Below the pieces are notes generated by a model. It saw only the letters and a program-made list of their open reading frames with translations, did no database searches and was not told the DNA's origin. From contig CAJJDN010000042.1 of assembly GCA_905182985.1 (NCBI GenBank), forward strand, positions 357,943 through 421,942: a DNA stretch of 64,000 bases, given 5' to 3'. The position numbers and the translations under genes are program-made. Positions 11,008 to 23,530 of this stretch are shown here, in pieces; within the stretch, counting starts at the first letter, position 1, and every line of letters begins with the position of its first letter. Source of the DNA: Paramecium sonneborni (lineage: Eukaryota; Ciliophora; Oligohymenophorea; Peniculida; Parameciidae).

Positions 11008-11079
11008 TATCGATACCGGGATTTGAACCCGGAATGACAGGGTGAAAACCTGTAGTTTTTCCTATTAGACTATATCGAT
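11008..11079 (-). tRNA. tRNA-Glu (anticodon UUC)
   Basis: 72-nt cloverleaf on the minus strand. The acceptor stem ATCGATA/TATCGAT pairs perfectly with discriminator A; the anticodon stem ACAGG/CCTGT encloses the loop TTTTCAC with anticodon TTC; the T stem CCGGG/CCCGG encloses TTCAAAT. The D arm is short (AGT/ACT). The sequence is close to the eukaryotic tRNA-Glu consensus. No intron and no encoded CCA. It reads the ordinary glutamate codons GAA/GAG; it is not one of the suppressor-type tRNA-Gln genes that decode TAA/TAG in ciliates. Confidence 0.95.
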
Positions 11080-11213
11080 CTTAATAAGAAATTAATATAT
11101 GAAATATAAAACCAAAAATTATGTCATCGAAAATAAATAGACATTATCTTAATTATTTAAATACTTCTGAATCAAAATAAATGAGGTATAAATCAAGTCA
11201 TAAAATATAATAA

Positions 11214-12955
11214 TCATTTCTTCAAATAATTAAAATCTACTATTATAATTTGTTCATTAGTACTCAAAAAACAGTACTTCTCAAAATGATAGTTAGATAT
11301 ATTCGAAAAATCAAATTTGCAAATTTCTTTATTGGTTATTAGAGAAAATCTACTTTTATTAAATGCTATTAAAGGACTTAATTCAGTTTTAGAATATGTG
11401 AAAATCGTAGTAGCACTGAAACTAATATTAATAGTTTATTATATATTTTAATCCTTTAATATAATAATTGATTGTTGATTTGTTGAAGCTGCAATTATTA
11501 AATTTTTGTTAAATATTATTGGATAGCAATCATATATAAAAATTGGATTAGTTTTAGTTTAGTTTAGTTAATATCTATGCATAAATATTTTATTTTTTAA
11601 GATATCAATTATGCCATTATCTAAAACGATTATAATAAATTAATCTATTTCTTATCCAATAACTTTAATAGATGTACAAAAAATTTCAGATTAATAATCA
11701 TAATATTCTGTTTGTAAGTTGATTAAATCTCTTGCTTCTAATTAATTTGAATTGATGAAATATAGAAATTCTTCATGTATGCATAATCTGCAGAAACTAA
11801 ATATATTCAGATGAAAAGAATTTTATTTTGAAAAATCTTCTCTAACTATATGAATCCAGCCTTCTTTGGTTTAAACAATGATTTTATCTGAGTTTGTATA
11901 TAAATATTATGTTTCTTCAACTTCTAATTTATTAATTAATTTTTATGCATTTTTGGACATTTTGTAAAGGTATTTTGTATCTGCTATAATCCAATTATCT
12001 TAGAAGATGACAAAAGCTTTAATAGAATCTAATCCAATAATAATTGCATTTACTAAAGGGAGTTGGCACAACAACTATTGCATCGCTTTTGCTTTTCATA
12101 AAAATATTAAAAATTATAAACAAAATATTTTAATTAATCTCAGTCATTATCTAACAAGTGATAAATTTCTTAAGTTTATTATCTTATATTTTATTATTCA
12201 TAAACATCTTAACTAGATAAATGATTTGCTTCAGTTTTCTATTGAATATTTTCATTTTCTGAGATCTGATTGATTATTTTACCTTTCAATAATTTCTTTA
12301 ATTCTATTTATCTTTAGAATTCTTTATTATCTAAATCTTCTAATTTTTAGTGATCTTCAAGGGCTGATTATTGAAAATTATTTATAGTTTCATTATAATT
12401 TTGGCAATTGATTAAGATTTCTTAAAATCTATCTTCTAATTGCCTAATGTGTTATTAAAATCTTAAAGTATTTTAGATATACTAAGAATTAAGAATATTT
12501 AATTCTTCTTATAAAGATTAACTTTTTTGAACTTACAATTTCAATAACTTTCTTAATTTCTCATTTTCCATTTGATATTCTCTAAGAAAGCCTTCAAATT
12601 CTGCTTAAATAAAGATTGGTTTTTATGAAGTAAGAGAATCAATTTATCGTTTTAAATCTATAACATAAGCTTTTAATTTTTTATTTTCAGCATTTAATTT
12701 TATGATTATAGGATCATTTAATTCGATAGATTATTTTAAAATTTTAGTAGTTTGTTCATTATTTTTTTGATCAATAAAAGGAATAGAAGAAACAGAGACT
12801 TTAGGAATTACTTCAGATTATTTTTGGATATTTGATGGGCTAAAATTGAGTTTCTATTCCTAATTATTTCTAGTAGAATAATTAGTGTAAATACCCTAAA
12901 TCTATTTCATAGAGTTTTTGAAATTTCCAAAATATCTGTAATTGTGTATTGTCAT
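11214..12955 (-). CDS. coiled-coil protein with C-terminal beta-propeller-like half
   Basis: About 550 residues. The N-terminal half (MTIHNYRYFGNFKN onward) becomes a Lys/Glu/Gln/Leu coiled-coil (for example EFEGFLREYQMENEKLRKLL). The C-terminal half consists of repeated beta-strand stretches resembling a divergent WD-type propeller (AFVIFQDNWIIADTKYLYK, IHIVREDFSK, TYSKTELSPLIAF), without canonical GH/WD pairs. Introns at 12029-12053 (25 nt) and, probably, 12259-12282 (24 nt) are clear; between about 12120 and 12220 one or two further introns are needed to join the halves and I could not fix them (a 31-nt GTT...AAG element is one solution). Function unknown. It could be an intracellular scaffold; no ciliary signature is visible. 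Confidence 0.55.
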
Positions 12956-12969
12956 TTATAAATAAAACA

Positions 12970-13252
12970 TCATTAATCTCTATTTTAAATATTTGATTAT
13001 ACATCTTAATTTTGAGTTAAGGTATTTACTTAAATTAATTTTGTATTCCTTTTATATATCTTCATTTAATCTAAATGTAATTGTTGTATTCTTTTCTTCA
13101 AAATTCCTATTTTGATCTAAAATGAAATTTGATTGTGCACAAAATGGTTAATCAAAGGCATCATTTGTTAAAGGGATATTAATAACAGTATTATCTAAAT
13201 AAGGATTTAAATAAACCTAATTTCCATTGGATTTGATAAAGTTATGAAACAT
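12970..13252 (-). CDS. small unknown protein, or 5' part of the next gene
   Basis: The frame from ATG at 13250-13252 gives about 85 residues of mixed, protein-like composition (YLNPYLDNTVINIPLTND, FCAQSNFILDQNRNF). A 25-nt intron at 13005-13029 leads to TGA at 12970-12972, 14 nt before the ATG of the following gene. If that intron is not used, the frame runs straight into the coiled-coil gene and would extend it N-terminally by about 100 residues. I prefer a separate gene because the joining segment reads like spacer, but the choice is close. Confidence 0.4.
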
Positions 13253-13442
13253 GAGATTCAAACTGTTGTAGAAGCAAAACAATTTAGTATTGAATTAACT
13301 TTATATTCATTTTCAATATTTTATATGTTATTTTTATTATATAAGGAATGTTATATAAATTGTCGTATTGGCATTCTTAATGATCATATTACATGTGCAA
13401 AATTAAAAATTTATATTCATAATATATAAAGACAACCAACAA

Positions 13443-16400
13443 ATGTGGTTAGGATAGAAAATTAAAAATGCTGCTGGAACAGTCAAAAATGTGACTTCAA
13501 ATCTATTGTAAGAAAAACAAACAGATTCTGATAAAAAATAAGAATAGTCATTAGCTTAAAATTAAAAATAATAGGATGCAAATCTTTTAGAAATAGATGA
13601 TTAAATAACATAAGAAATGACAATAGCTGAACTAATTTAAAGATTCTAATAAAATGATTGTTTGAGTTTGTAGTAACAATTTGATTCATGGAAAAATTAT
13701 GAACATTAATTTTAATTATTGAAATCAAAATTCATTGGAATTAGAGGAGAATTTAACTAATAATTAGAGCAATACTCATAGGATTTGTGGGACAGTGCAT
13801 AAATAGTTGAGAGATAAAAAATTGAATTCATCATAAAAGTATTAGATTAATTACCAATTTAATTCGAGTTTCAATCAATTATAAGTTGGAATTAATTTAA
13901 TGAAAAATTAAACAAATTATCTGCTGATATCAAATAATTAAGTTAAATTAAATATGCTCCTTTGGTTAAAGAAAATAAATAATTAAAGACTAAATTGTCA
14001 TAATCATCAAATTAGGATTAGAAAATTCTAGAATTGTAAAAAACAATAGAAACATTGAAAGAAGAGAAAGAATATTCAAAGAAGCAATTCTAAGTTGATT
14101 ACAATCAACTTGAGATTCAATTCTAAGAGTAAATTTAAAGATTAAATAAAGACATGAACTCTTAAAGAGATTTATTTGATATAGAAAAGTAATAATTAAA
14201 TAAAGATATAGATGACTATATTTAGTAGATTAACTCTATGTAAAAAAATTAATAAAAATTCTAAAAATTATTAAATATTTTGAAATAGATAAAACTATTA
14301 AGAACTAATTAAATTGATGTTCAGAATTTATAAAATGAATTCTAAAACATAAAAGGCTTATTAGAAACATAATTAATTAACTTTATTCAAAACTAAAAAA
14401 TGTAAGATAATTAAAAAATCGAATAGTAAGAATATGAAGACGAATTAACAGATGAAGATATGAAGGCAGTTTAACAATTAATAAGAGTTTATAATAGAAA
14501 ATAATCTGATTAAGGTGATAAAGATATAATCTAAAATAAGTAGGAATTGTTACCAAGACTACTTAAATACATTTAACATTTATAAAATGAATTAGAAGTT
14601 TTAAGAGAATAGCCAACTTGGTCTTATTAATAAAATCATAATTCTAGTGAATAAAATTAAGATATTATTACTCTTGAATTGTAATAATAATTAAATTAAT
14701 AAAGCAATGAACTTTACAAAGTCTAAGCTGAATTGGAAGAGTTTAGAATATAAATTGAAACTCTAAATATGTAAATAGAAGATTTAACAAATAAGAATGA
14801 AGAGAAATAAACTAAGATTGATTAAATGCAGAATTAGATTAATAATGATAATTCAAATAAAGAAAATCAACAAGAAAAATAAATCGAAAATTAAGAAGCT
14901 TAAACTATTAAAATAAATAATGAAGAATCTTAAATTATTGCAAGCAATGAAATTATTTAATAAGAAAACTAAATTTAGTAATCATCTGAATAAAATAGTG
15001 AATAATTAATTGGATAAGAGGTTCAAATTAATCTATAAGAAACTAAATTAAACGATATTTAAGAAAATAGTGATGCAGAAGATGTCATTCAAGCAAAGAA
15101 TAATTTTAATGAGAATAACTAAAGATTAGAAGTTGAAAAATAATTCAATTAAAATGATCAATCAATATAAACAGCAATAGAATAGTGTGATTAAACTACA
15201 TAAATTTTATTAAAAACAGACAATCTATGTAATTAAATAACATAATCAATTGAAACAACCAGTTCATTTACATAACATTAAATTAATGTCGAAAATTAAA
15301 TCACATAAATTAGTATAGATACTGGAAATAAATAAATATAAGCGATTGCTGAATAAGAAAATTAAGAAACTTAAGTATAAGTCAATACTGATCATTAAAC
15401 TACTTAATATACAATTACTTAAGAAGATTAAAATACATAAACACAATCTGAAATTGAAAATGATTAATTAATTAATTCAACTGATCAATAATAATAAACT
15501 TACATCCAATAGAATGACTAAAATACGCAAATTTAAATAAAAACAGAAAATCAAGAGACCTAATTAAACTCTTTTACTGATACCAATAATTAATTTACTT
15601 AGCATGATCTGGATCATCAAAATTAAGTAACTTAAATAACTATTGAAACAGGCGATAAAAGAATTTAAGCTACTACTATATAGGATACTTAAGAAACTTA
15701 AGTTTAAATTGAAACAGAAAATTAAACAACTTAATATGTATCAGTTTAAGAAAATTAAAACACTTAAACTATTGATTAATAAAATATTGTCTAAACAGCT
15801 GATCAAAATACTTAAATATCATTTGAAGAAAAGGATGAACTACAGAAATAATAAATAATCTTAGAAGATTAACAAATCTAAATATTAGAACAATTTAATG
15901 ATTCTAAAGATTAATACTAAAATAAAAATATAGAAATTAATGAAACATCATAATTAGATGAATTAAATTAAAAGGTTAAGAAATTAGAAGAATAAGTCGA
16001 TTAATTTTAATAAAATCAATAAATTGGCCTTCAAAAATAATTAGATTAATATCATGAAATTGAAAAATTAACTAAATAAAATTAAATATTATCTGAATAA
16101 AAAGATCACCAATAATTTTTGATGAATAATTTATTAATGCAAATTGATAAATTATAAGGAGAGGATTTGACTTAAAGTAATCAAAGCAATATGTTAATTG
16201 AAGATTTGTAAGCATAATTATATGAATAAATAGTCAGAGTTGAAGAGTAAAAAAAGGAAATTATTGATTAGTAAAATAATTTATTGTAAAAAGATTCATA
16301 TAATAAATAAATTGAATTAAAAATTTAATTATTATTGTCATAAGTAGAAGATTAAATGTAAAAGTTTCAAGAATAAATTATTATAAACTCGGAATTGAAG

Positions 16401-19400
16401 GAATAAAATAATTTATAAAATTAGACAATAGAAGAATTTAAAGAGAAAAATGAACTTCTTTCAAAAGATTTTGAAAATTTATAATAATAATTATCAGAAA
16501 TATCAAAATAAAAATAGAATATGGAATCAATTATTTCTGAAAATTTAGAATTAAAACTTAAATATTCATAACTTTAAATTTAATTGTAAGATTTCGAAAA
16601 TAAATTTAGTGATTAAGATAAATTATAATCAGATTACGAATATCTCGAATAAATATTTACATAATCTTAATCAAAAATTAATTTTTTATAAAATTTACTA
16701 ACAGAAAATTAAGAATCATTAGAGTTACAGACTGAGTATAAACCCTAACTTTTAAATAAATCTACTTCAATGACTGAATAAGAAGGATTAGACGATATAA
16801 TTGTTTAGCAAAAAGTTTTCGATTAAGAAGAAATGGATAAAGTTTAAAATAATAATGATGAGGCTTTAAATTAATTTTAAAGTTCAACTTAAGAGAATTT
16901 AAATGAAATTATTGAATAAATAGATTAGACTGATGATCGTGAAAAATAAATTGAAGAAAATACAGTATATTAGTTATAAGAAGTAAGAGAAAATTTCGAT
17001 AACAAGTCTGGAAATTTAATAGAATTTTAAAATTCGTAAAAGGAAGGGGAAAAAGAAAATTTATAATTAAAATAAGAAAGCGACCAATAATAAAATATTA
17101 TAGAAGATTAAAATTTATAATAATAAAATGGAATTAATGATAATGAAATAAATAATTTATAAATCACATTGAATTCTACACATTAAATAATCGAATAAAA
17201 ATTAAGAGAAATTTAAGAATTATAAGATCTAATAAATAAAAATAAACAAAATGAATAAGAACTGCGAGAAATACTACAAGAAAAAGAAGTAAAAAATAAG
17301 GATTTAGAAATATAGCTAAATGATTTACGATAAAATTTGAATGAAAATTAATTAAAAGAAGAAGAATTGAACAGCTAAATCAATATATTACGATAATAAA
17401 ATGATGATTAAGAACAAAAATTCAATGATTTTTAGAATTTGAAATAGTAAGAAATTAATGAATTAAATTAAAAAATATAAAGTTTGATTGAAGCCTTGAA
17501 AATTTCTGAATCTTAATTAATAAAGTAACAACAATTAGAATATTAATAATCAGAATATGAATATTAATTAAAATAATTAAAGGATCTTCTTTAGGAAAAT
17601 GAAGAAAAAAATTATTAAAATTAAACTGCATTATAGGAAGCTTAACTCGAAATATAAACTACTAGCTTAGAACTTGAGAATAGCTATTAAAAAATATAAT
17701 AACTAGAATCTATTATAGAAAATGATTAAGAAGAGATGAATTAATTAAAGAATAAAATACAAGATTTATCTGATAAGGATAAGATTCTAAAATAAATTTA
17801 AATTGAAAAATAAGATCTATACAATAAAATCTAAGTGCAATTGGATTAAATTGAATAATTTTAAGTTAATTTAGACTTGCTCTAAAAATAATTAGAATAA
17901 TTAAATTCTGAGCTCAATGTGGAAAAATTGAAGAATCAAAAATAATTAGAAATTAACAATGAAAATGATATAAAAATTTATTAGTTTTAACATGAATATA
18001 AATAAATTTCATAGACTTTAGTTAAATTGGAATAGTAATCATCAGAAGAGATAGATGGATTAAATGAACAAATATAAGAGAAAGAGAAAGAGATCTTAAT
18101 TCTGAAACATGAAATCTAAACATTATAAAAATATGTTGAAGAATTGAAATAACAAAATATTTAAATAGAGTAAAATTAAAAAATTCTTTAGGAATAAGAG
18201 AGTAAATTAAAACAAGAAATAAGTGAGTTGCAATCTTAATTGTAAAAAGAAGGATAAGAGAATTTAACTAATACTGATATGATTATTGAATTAGAAAGTA
18301 AATTTGAGAAAGCAATCTATTAAAAGGATGAAATGGAATAAGAATATTTATAGATAAAAGATAAAATTTCTCATTTGGAATAAAATTATATATAAAAAAA
18401 TGAGTAATATATTTCTTTATATGAATAATCTAATAATTTAATTGATCAAATAAAAGGTAAATAACACCAAATTTAGATTCTATAAAAATAGAACGAAGAA
18501 TAAGTAACTTTAATAAAATAAATTGAAATTGCATTTGGAGAGATCTCTTAAAACCTATATTAAGAAACAATTTAAAATTTGGATATCAATTCTTTAGATA
18601 AAATAAAAACAAATATTTTATCAAATATAAATTAGATTAGGGATTCTTTTAAAAAAGAAATTGAAAATATAACATAATAACTCAAATAGTCTTAAAAGGC
18701 AAGTTAAGAAGCTAAATAATAATTAAGTGACTACTAATAGAAATTAATTTTGTGCGGTACAGAGTATTCGAAAAAGGAACAATAAATTAATTAAGAAATT
18801 TAGCAGACATAATTGAAATTTAATGAGTAAGTAGAAAAGGCTAATCAAATATATAATTAATTGTAAAAAGTTGAATAAAAGAAAAAAGACTTAGAGAAAT
18901 AAATGTAGGATTTAGAAAAAACAAAGAAAGATTAATTAGATGAAATAAAAACAAAATAAAATGAAATTGAAAATTTGAAAAACTAAATTAATAAGAAATA
19001 AAATGAAGTAATTTTTATTAGAATTATTATAGATTGTTACTTTATAGATTTAATTATCTAATTAATAATAAGAATTACAAAAAATGAATGAATAAAACAA
19101 AATAATTGTGAATAAAAATTGTGAGATTCAACAATTAACAAAAAAATTATAATCCTATGAAGAAACAATAGAGACATTGAATTAGAGTATAATAAACTTT
19201 CAATTTGTTAATGAAACAGCTTAGTAAAAGTATGATATTAAAGAAGAAGAATATGAAAATAAGATAAAAGAATACAAAGAAAATATAATCTAATTAAATA
19301 AATAATTAGAAGAAAGACATTTAGATGAAGGTGTTTAGATTTAAATATAAGAATTATAATAAAAAATTAGAAAGAAAGAAGAAATGATAGTCTAATTGTA

Positions 19401-19735
19401 GCATGAAAAGGAATAAATACTTGAAAATTGTAATAATAAATTTTAGATAATATCTTAAAGTTAATAAAATTTAATTGACAAGCGTATAATAAAGGAAGCT
19501 TTATTAAATTATTTTGATAACAGAGCCCCTTAGAAAATAAGATAATCAATCTTACAATAATTGTGTTGTATATTGTCAATGACTGAATAAGAGGCTGGTA
19601 AAATAGGTATAAATAGATAAAATATAATAAGGTATCTAAATATAAAAATTAAACCAATAAGAGATTCAATAAAAATAAGAGTAATAATAATAATCATTAA
19701 AGGACAATTTGTTGAGTTTTTTATTAAATGATTGA
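13443..19735 (+). CDS. giant GRIP-domain golgin (GMAP-210-like architecture)
   Basis: 2080 residues after two introns, 19008-19032 and 19607-19631 (25 nt each). The N-terminus MWLGQKIKNAAGTVKNVTSN is an amphipathic, Ser/Thr/Gly-rich stretch resembling the ALPS lipid-packing sensor at the start of GMAP-210. Almost everything else is coiled-coil rich in Gln, Glu, Lys and Leu. The last 78 residues contain a GRIP-type domain (DKRIIKEALLNYFDN, KIRQSILQQLCCILSMTEQ), which binds Arl-family GTPases at the trans-Golgi. Residues about 572-799 are a non-coiled Thr-Gln repeat (separate entry). The likely role is a vesicle-tethering golgin. The frame is intact over 6.2 kb; the second intron is supported because splicing converts an AT-rich tail into a normal coiled-coil C-terminus. 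The usual key tyrosine of GRIP domains is not clearly aligned, so Arl binding is inferred. Confidence 0.78.
15160..15840 (+). repeat. in-frame Thr-Gln repeat region inside the golgin
   Basis: About 227 codons with an imperfect 10-12-residue period around the motif [E/D]NQ-x-TQ-[I/V]-x-[I/V]-[E/D]-T, for example ENQITQISIDT, ENQETQVQVNT, DQNTQIQIKTEN, ENQTTQYVSVQEN. The alternation of Thr/Ile/Val with Gln predicts beta structure, unlike the flanking coiled-coil. At DNA level the copies are diverged, so the array is old and held at protein level. Confidence 0.7.
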
Positions 19736-20153
19736 ATTTATTTATTATATTATATGTTATATATATAATTGATGTATAATTATTAAATGATTGATAAATT
19801 TATTATATAGCTGTATAATATGTGAAAATAATCATCAATTTTTGTAAGCTTGGTTTGTGATTTTTGATTTAGTCATACCTAAAGGTGCTTTTTGGGTGAG
19901 TTCTATTTAAGTACTTGTGGGTAATAGGTTATTATTAGTTTACAAAGGCAAATAACTTGATTGGGGTTGATAATTAGTTTATGGTTAATAATTAGTTTAT
20001 TGTTAATAATTAGTTTATGGTTAATAATTAGTTTATTGTTAATAAGTTGTAGTTTATGGTATTTATGTGAGTGTAGTATTCATATATTATGGTTATGGAT
20101 GTTGGATAACAATATGTCCTTTAGATTTGCCAGTTTTTTTTTTTTTTTGTGAT
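19736..20153. other. convergent spacer between golgin and B-box genes
   Basis: 418 nt between two converging 3' ends. It holds short AT-rich direct repeats near 19736-19820 (TTATTATAT/TAAATGATTGA blocks), the 18-bp array described separately, and a T15 run at 20134-20148. No gene is supported. On the minus strand the B-box frame has no TGA across this spacer, so that gene's true end depends on splicing. Confidence 0.5.
19965..20040. repeat. 18-bp minisatellite, about 4.2 copies
   Basis: Head-to-tail units of GGTTAATAATTAGTTTAT at 19965-19982, 19983-20000, 20001-20018 and 20019-20036, then the start of a fifth. Alternate units differ only at the first base (G or T), so the array is effectively a 36-bp higher-order repeat. 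In the minus-strand frame of the B-box gene the unit reads Leu-Leu-Thr-Ile-Asn-Gln. Confidence 0.9.
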
Positions 20154-21363
20154 TCATATTGTTCTATGATTTTTTATCTTGGTTTAGGTGATTCTTAAAC
20201 TTTTGATTTTCTCCTTTTTTCTTTTTCTTTTGGAACACTCTTCTTTGCTGAAAAGGCATTATTTTCATTATCACTATCGTTATCATATAAATATAATTAT
20301 CTTTCTCTATTTCTTCTTTACCACTATGCATCAAAATCTTCTTCATCTTCTCTTATTAAGCTATCTCTAAATACAGGTTCTCTAATTACGATAGGATCTC
20401 TATAAACAACTTATTCCATAGGTGGATATGGTTCATAATATCTTGGTGGTGGAGGTGGAGGAGGTAAATCATAAACAGGAATTTGTTCAACTATTCTAGG
20501 AGGTGGAAGTATTTCTGGTTCTAAAGGAGGACGATTAAAGTAGGCATATCTTTCTAGAACCCATAAAAATCTTGGTAAAAAGGATGGATCAACAAATAAT
20601 TAAGGTATATCTACTCCATATTATCTATATTATGGTGTTGCTGTTTCTAATAATTTTATCAATCTCTCTGCTTCATTTAAAACTGTATCATTCTTCTTTC
20701 TTATTTCTTCTTCACAGTATTCAATAACTTTCTCAATTGCTGCTACTGGATTATTTATAGACTCTAAATCCTTTATATTTTATTCCCATTTTAACTTTAA
20801 ATCTTTTATAGCAGGCTTAACATTTAGATCAGGTAAAGGCTCTTCAATCTATGTTAAAAGATAAGTCTTCAAAGTATCAAAATAATTATTAACAATTGCT
20901 ATAACCTAATCTCTAGCTGAATCTATCAATTTATTAGGATTCGTTTATAAAGATTGTTTTCCAACTAATTTATCAGTTGTTGTTCTTTCTGACAACTACT
21001 GTATTTTATTTATTTGATCGCACATTTCATTACAATCTGCTGCTAAATTTTAGTAGATTTCAGAAAGTATGGTTTCGAAAGGTACAATATTACCTAAAGA
21101 ATATTTAATTAAAATTTACTTTAAGTTTAAGTATGGTATTGATTCAAATGATGTTAAATACACTTATCACATAATGGCATTAAACATTCAGGTTGTCTAC
21201 AAAAGTATTTGATGTAATTATTTGGACTATCTTAATGATAATAACATTGAATTTTAGGCATATTATTAGAATCAAATCTATAATGTGGCTATATTTTCTA
21301 AACAGATATTGTTGGTTCATAAATTGATGCTTATGGAAGTTATGGTATTGAAGAGTTATTCAT
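20154..21363 (-). CDS. B-box zinc-finger, coiled-coil protein with Pro-rich tail
   Basis: 386 residues with introns at 21094-21119 (26 nt) and 20178-20200 (23 nt, GTT...AAG, needed to reach a TGA). Residues about 40-80 carry a B-box-like zinc finger (IQCYYHQDSPNNYIKYFCRQ ... CLMPLCDKCIQHHLNQYH). A coiled-coil follows (ADCNEMCDQINKIQQL), then a helical middle, and a Pro-rich stretch (LPPPPPPPRYYEPYPP) that could bind SH3/WW-type partners. The C-terminus is acidic, then basic. No RING finger is present, so this is not a TRIM ligase; a scaffold role is possible. An alternative upstream in-frame Met near 21530 would add about 50 residues. If the last intron is not used, the frame runs into the 18-bp array. 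Confidence 0.65.
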
Positions 21364-23530
21364 TTTCAATTTTTATTATTTCAGTTAATTTAAAGCAGTT
21401 AGAAATATAAATTCAATATTCTTATTCCTCTTCATTAGATTAATAAGGATATTAAATTTAATCTAATTATTATATGACATAATATTTTAAGATCCTACTT
21501 CAATCTCTTCCTATTGCATATTTTTACTCATACTTTCTATTTATTTCCCTAATATAATTCAGATTCTTTCTCTTTTTATTTTTCTTAATAATTTACGAAT
21601 TATTTTAAGTGCTTTTATACTATATAAAACTATTTAATCAAGTCAAATCATTATAAATATCTATTAATAATCTACTCTACATCTTCTTAATAAAATAAAA
21701 TATTTAAGTAGTAGAGTTACATTCTTAAGATATTCTAATTTTGACCTAATTTAATAATCAATCTTAAATTATACATATTTGTTTATTATAGTTTAGATTT
21801 AAAAAATATCTTATTAAATCTATTATTTGATTCTTGAAAATTTTATTAAAATTATCCAATTTTAAAGAAATCAACAAAATATGATCCTTTAAATATAATT
21901 GTGAAGTTATACTGAAAATTATTCTGTAATTGGTATAAAATAACATATTAACAATTGTAGGTCATCATAATTCTGTTTCTGGATTGTGTTTTTAAATGTA
22001 TATCGATTAAATGAATTTATTATTAAAATTATTATTGCATCTATCGTATCATCATTTATCTTCTTGATTCAGTAATTTCGTCCCAGATTCTTTAAGGTAT
22101 TAATTCTCATATTAAGAATTCGTTCTAGGAAAAATAAAAATAAAAAATAATGAAATAAACAGTTTCCATTTGGTTTTCTTTGATGAGTTATAACAAAATA
22201 TAGAAATATTTTATTTGAATCATGCTTCAATTGAATAAATTAATTTCCTCTGAAATTGTAAATCTATGGTTAGAGTATTATCTTAATATCTCTCCTGAAT
22301 AAAATTATTTATTTTATCCATCCATCAGCTTAATAAATTGCCTAAAATAATTGGTAATTTTGAATAAATAGAATTTTAATTGATTAATTTAGATCTTGTA
22401 GATTAAAGAAATGAAAAACTTTATCTATTTAATTTAAATGAAAATGTCTTTTATATTATTTATAGAGTATATTTATTATAAATTTTTAATAAATGTAATA
22501 ATTTCACTATAATCAAATTTGTATTAATATTTATGAATAATTTTATCATATATTTTGTGTATTTACTTAATATACATAACTATCACTAAATAAAAATTGT
22601 CTTCCTTTGTTTAAAGGAATTTTTATGCATCTGAGTACAAATTAAAAAATTAATGTCTATTGAAAATTCTCAAAATCATTTTTAATAAGCTCTATTTTCG
22701 TATTTCTCTATTTGTTCATCTATCCAAATTAACTTTAATGTTCTTTCATAATTTAGTGTAATTAAAATAAAAGATCCCCATTTTTTTATTTACGACCTAT
22801 TTAGTAGATAGTAAAAATTAACTCCAAATATATTTTATGAGTAATTATAGTCTTTTTATGCTAAGTACATGAAATATCTATGCTAGACTTATATTTTATC
22901 TAAATAAATAATGTGAAAATTTTTATCTCCTCTTTGAGTTAGTGTAAATGAGGACAAAACTTAATTTTAATCTAAGATCTATATATATCATTATGAACTA
23001 TTAAAAATACTAATGGTGTCTGGACATCCCTATTTTTAATCTTATTTTATAAATACATGAGATTTATTTTAATATTCTCCTCAATATATAAATATCTTCA
23101 TTTATATATTAATATTTGTAAGTCTAAACTTTTATGAATAACATTTATTAATCAAATTATTAGATTTTATTCCTTACCAAAAAAATTATTAATAAAATAA
23201 GAATCATATAATTGTGCTACTTTTTTACATTCCCTTAAATTTTCAATATGTTTTTAAAAAAAAGTCTATTTTATTAATCTCTAAATTAATTTAAAAAACA
23301 ATTTCCATTTAATTACGTTGTAATAAAATTAATGTTGGCAATTAATGATCAATAAAAAAATGAATACTACCTTATAGATTACATTATTTACCAATATGCC
23401 TGAAATTCTTTATTGAATTAAGTTTGATTTATTATCCTAAATAATTAAAAACTACTAAAGTGTATATTGATAGTTATCTTCTTTTTATTTTTTATTCTAA
23501 ATGTAACAATAAAGAATACAAATAATTAAT
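21364..23530 (-). pseudogene. degenerate coding-like stretch (possible decayed gene)
   Basis: GC content is nearer to genes than to spacer, and long parts of one minus-strand frame read like protein. That frame is broken by several TGA codons (just after 23531, in the 23.1-kb area, and near 22.1, 21.9 and 21.6 kb) and by at least one base shift at the A8 run 23256-23263. The longest intact piece, 22546-23058, is 171 codons with normal residue mix (KNRDVQTPLVFLIVHND). One TGA per about 60 codons is also what random sequence of this composition would give, so a non-coding explanation is possible. No family is recognised. Confidence 0.3.

Noticed and set aside
15643..15858. A separate 71-residue ORF inside the golgin
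   Set aside because: It is an out-of-frame shadow of the Thr-Gln repeat; the golgin frame is continuous across it.
19965..20040. CRISPR-like array
   Set aside because: The 18-bp units are contiguous with no spacers, and the genome is eukaryotic.
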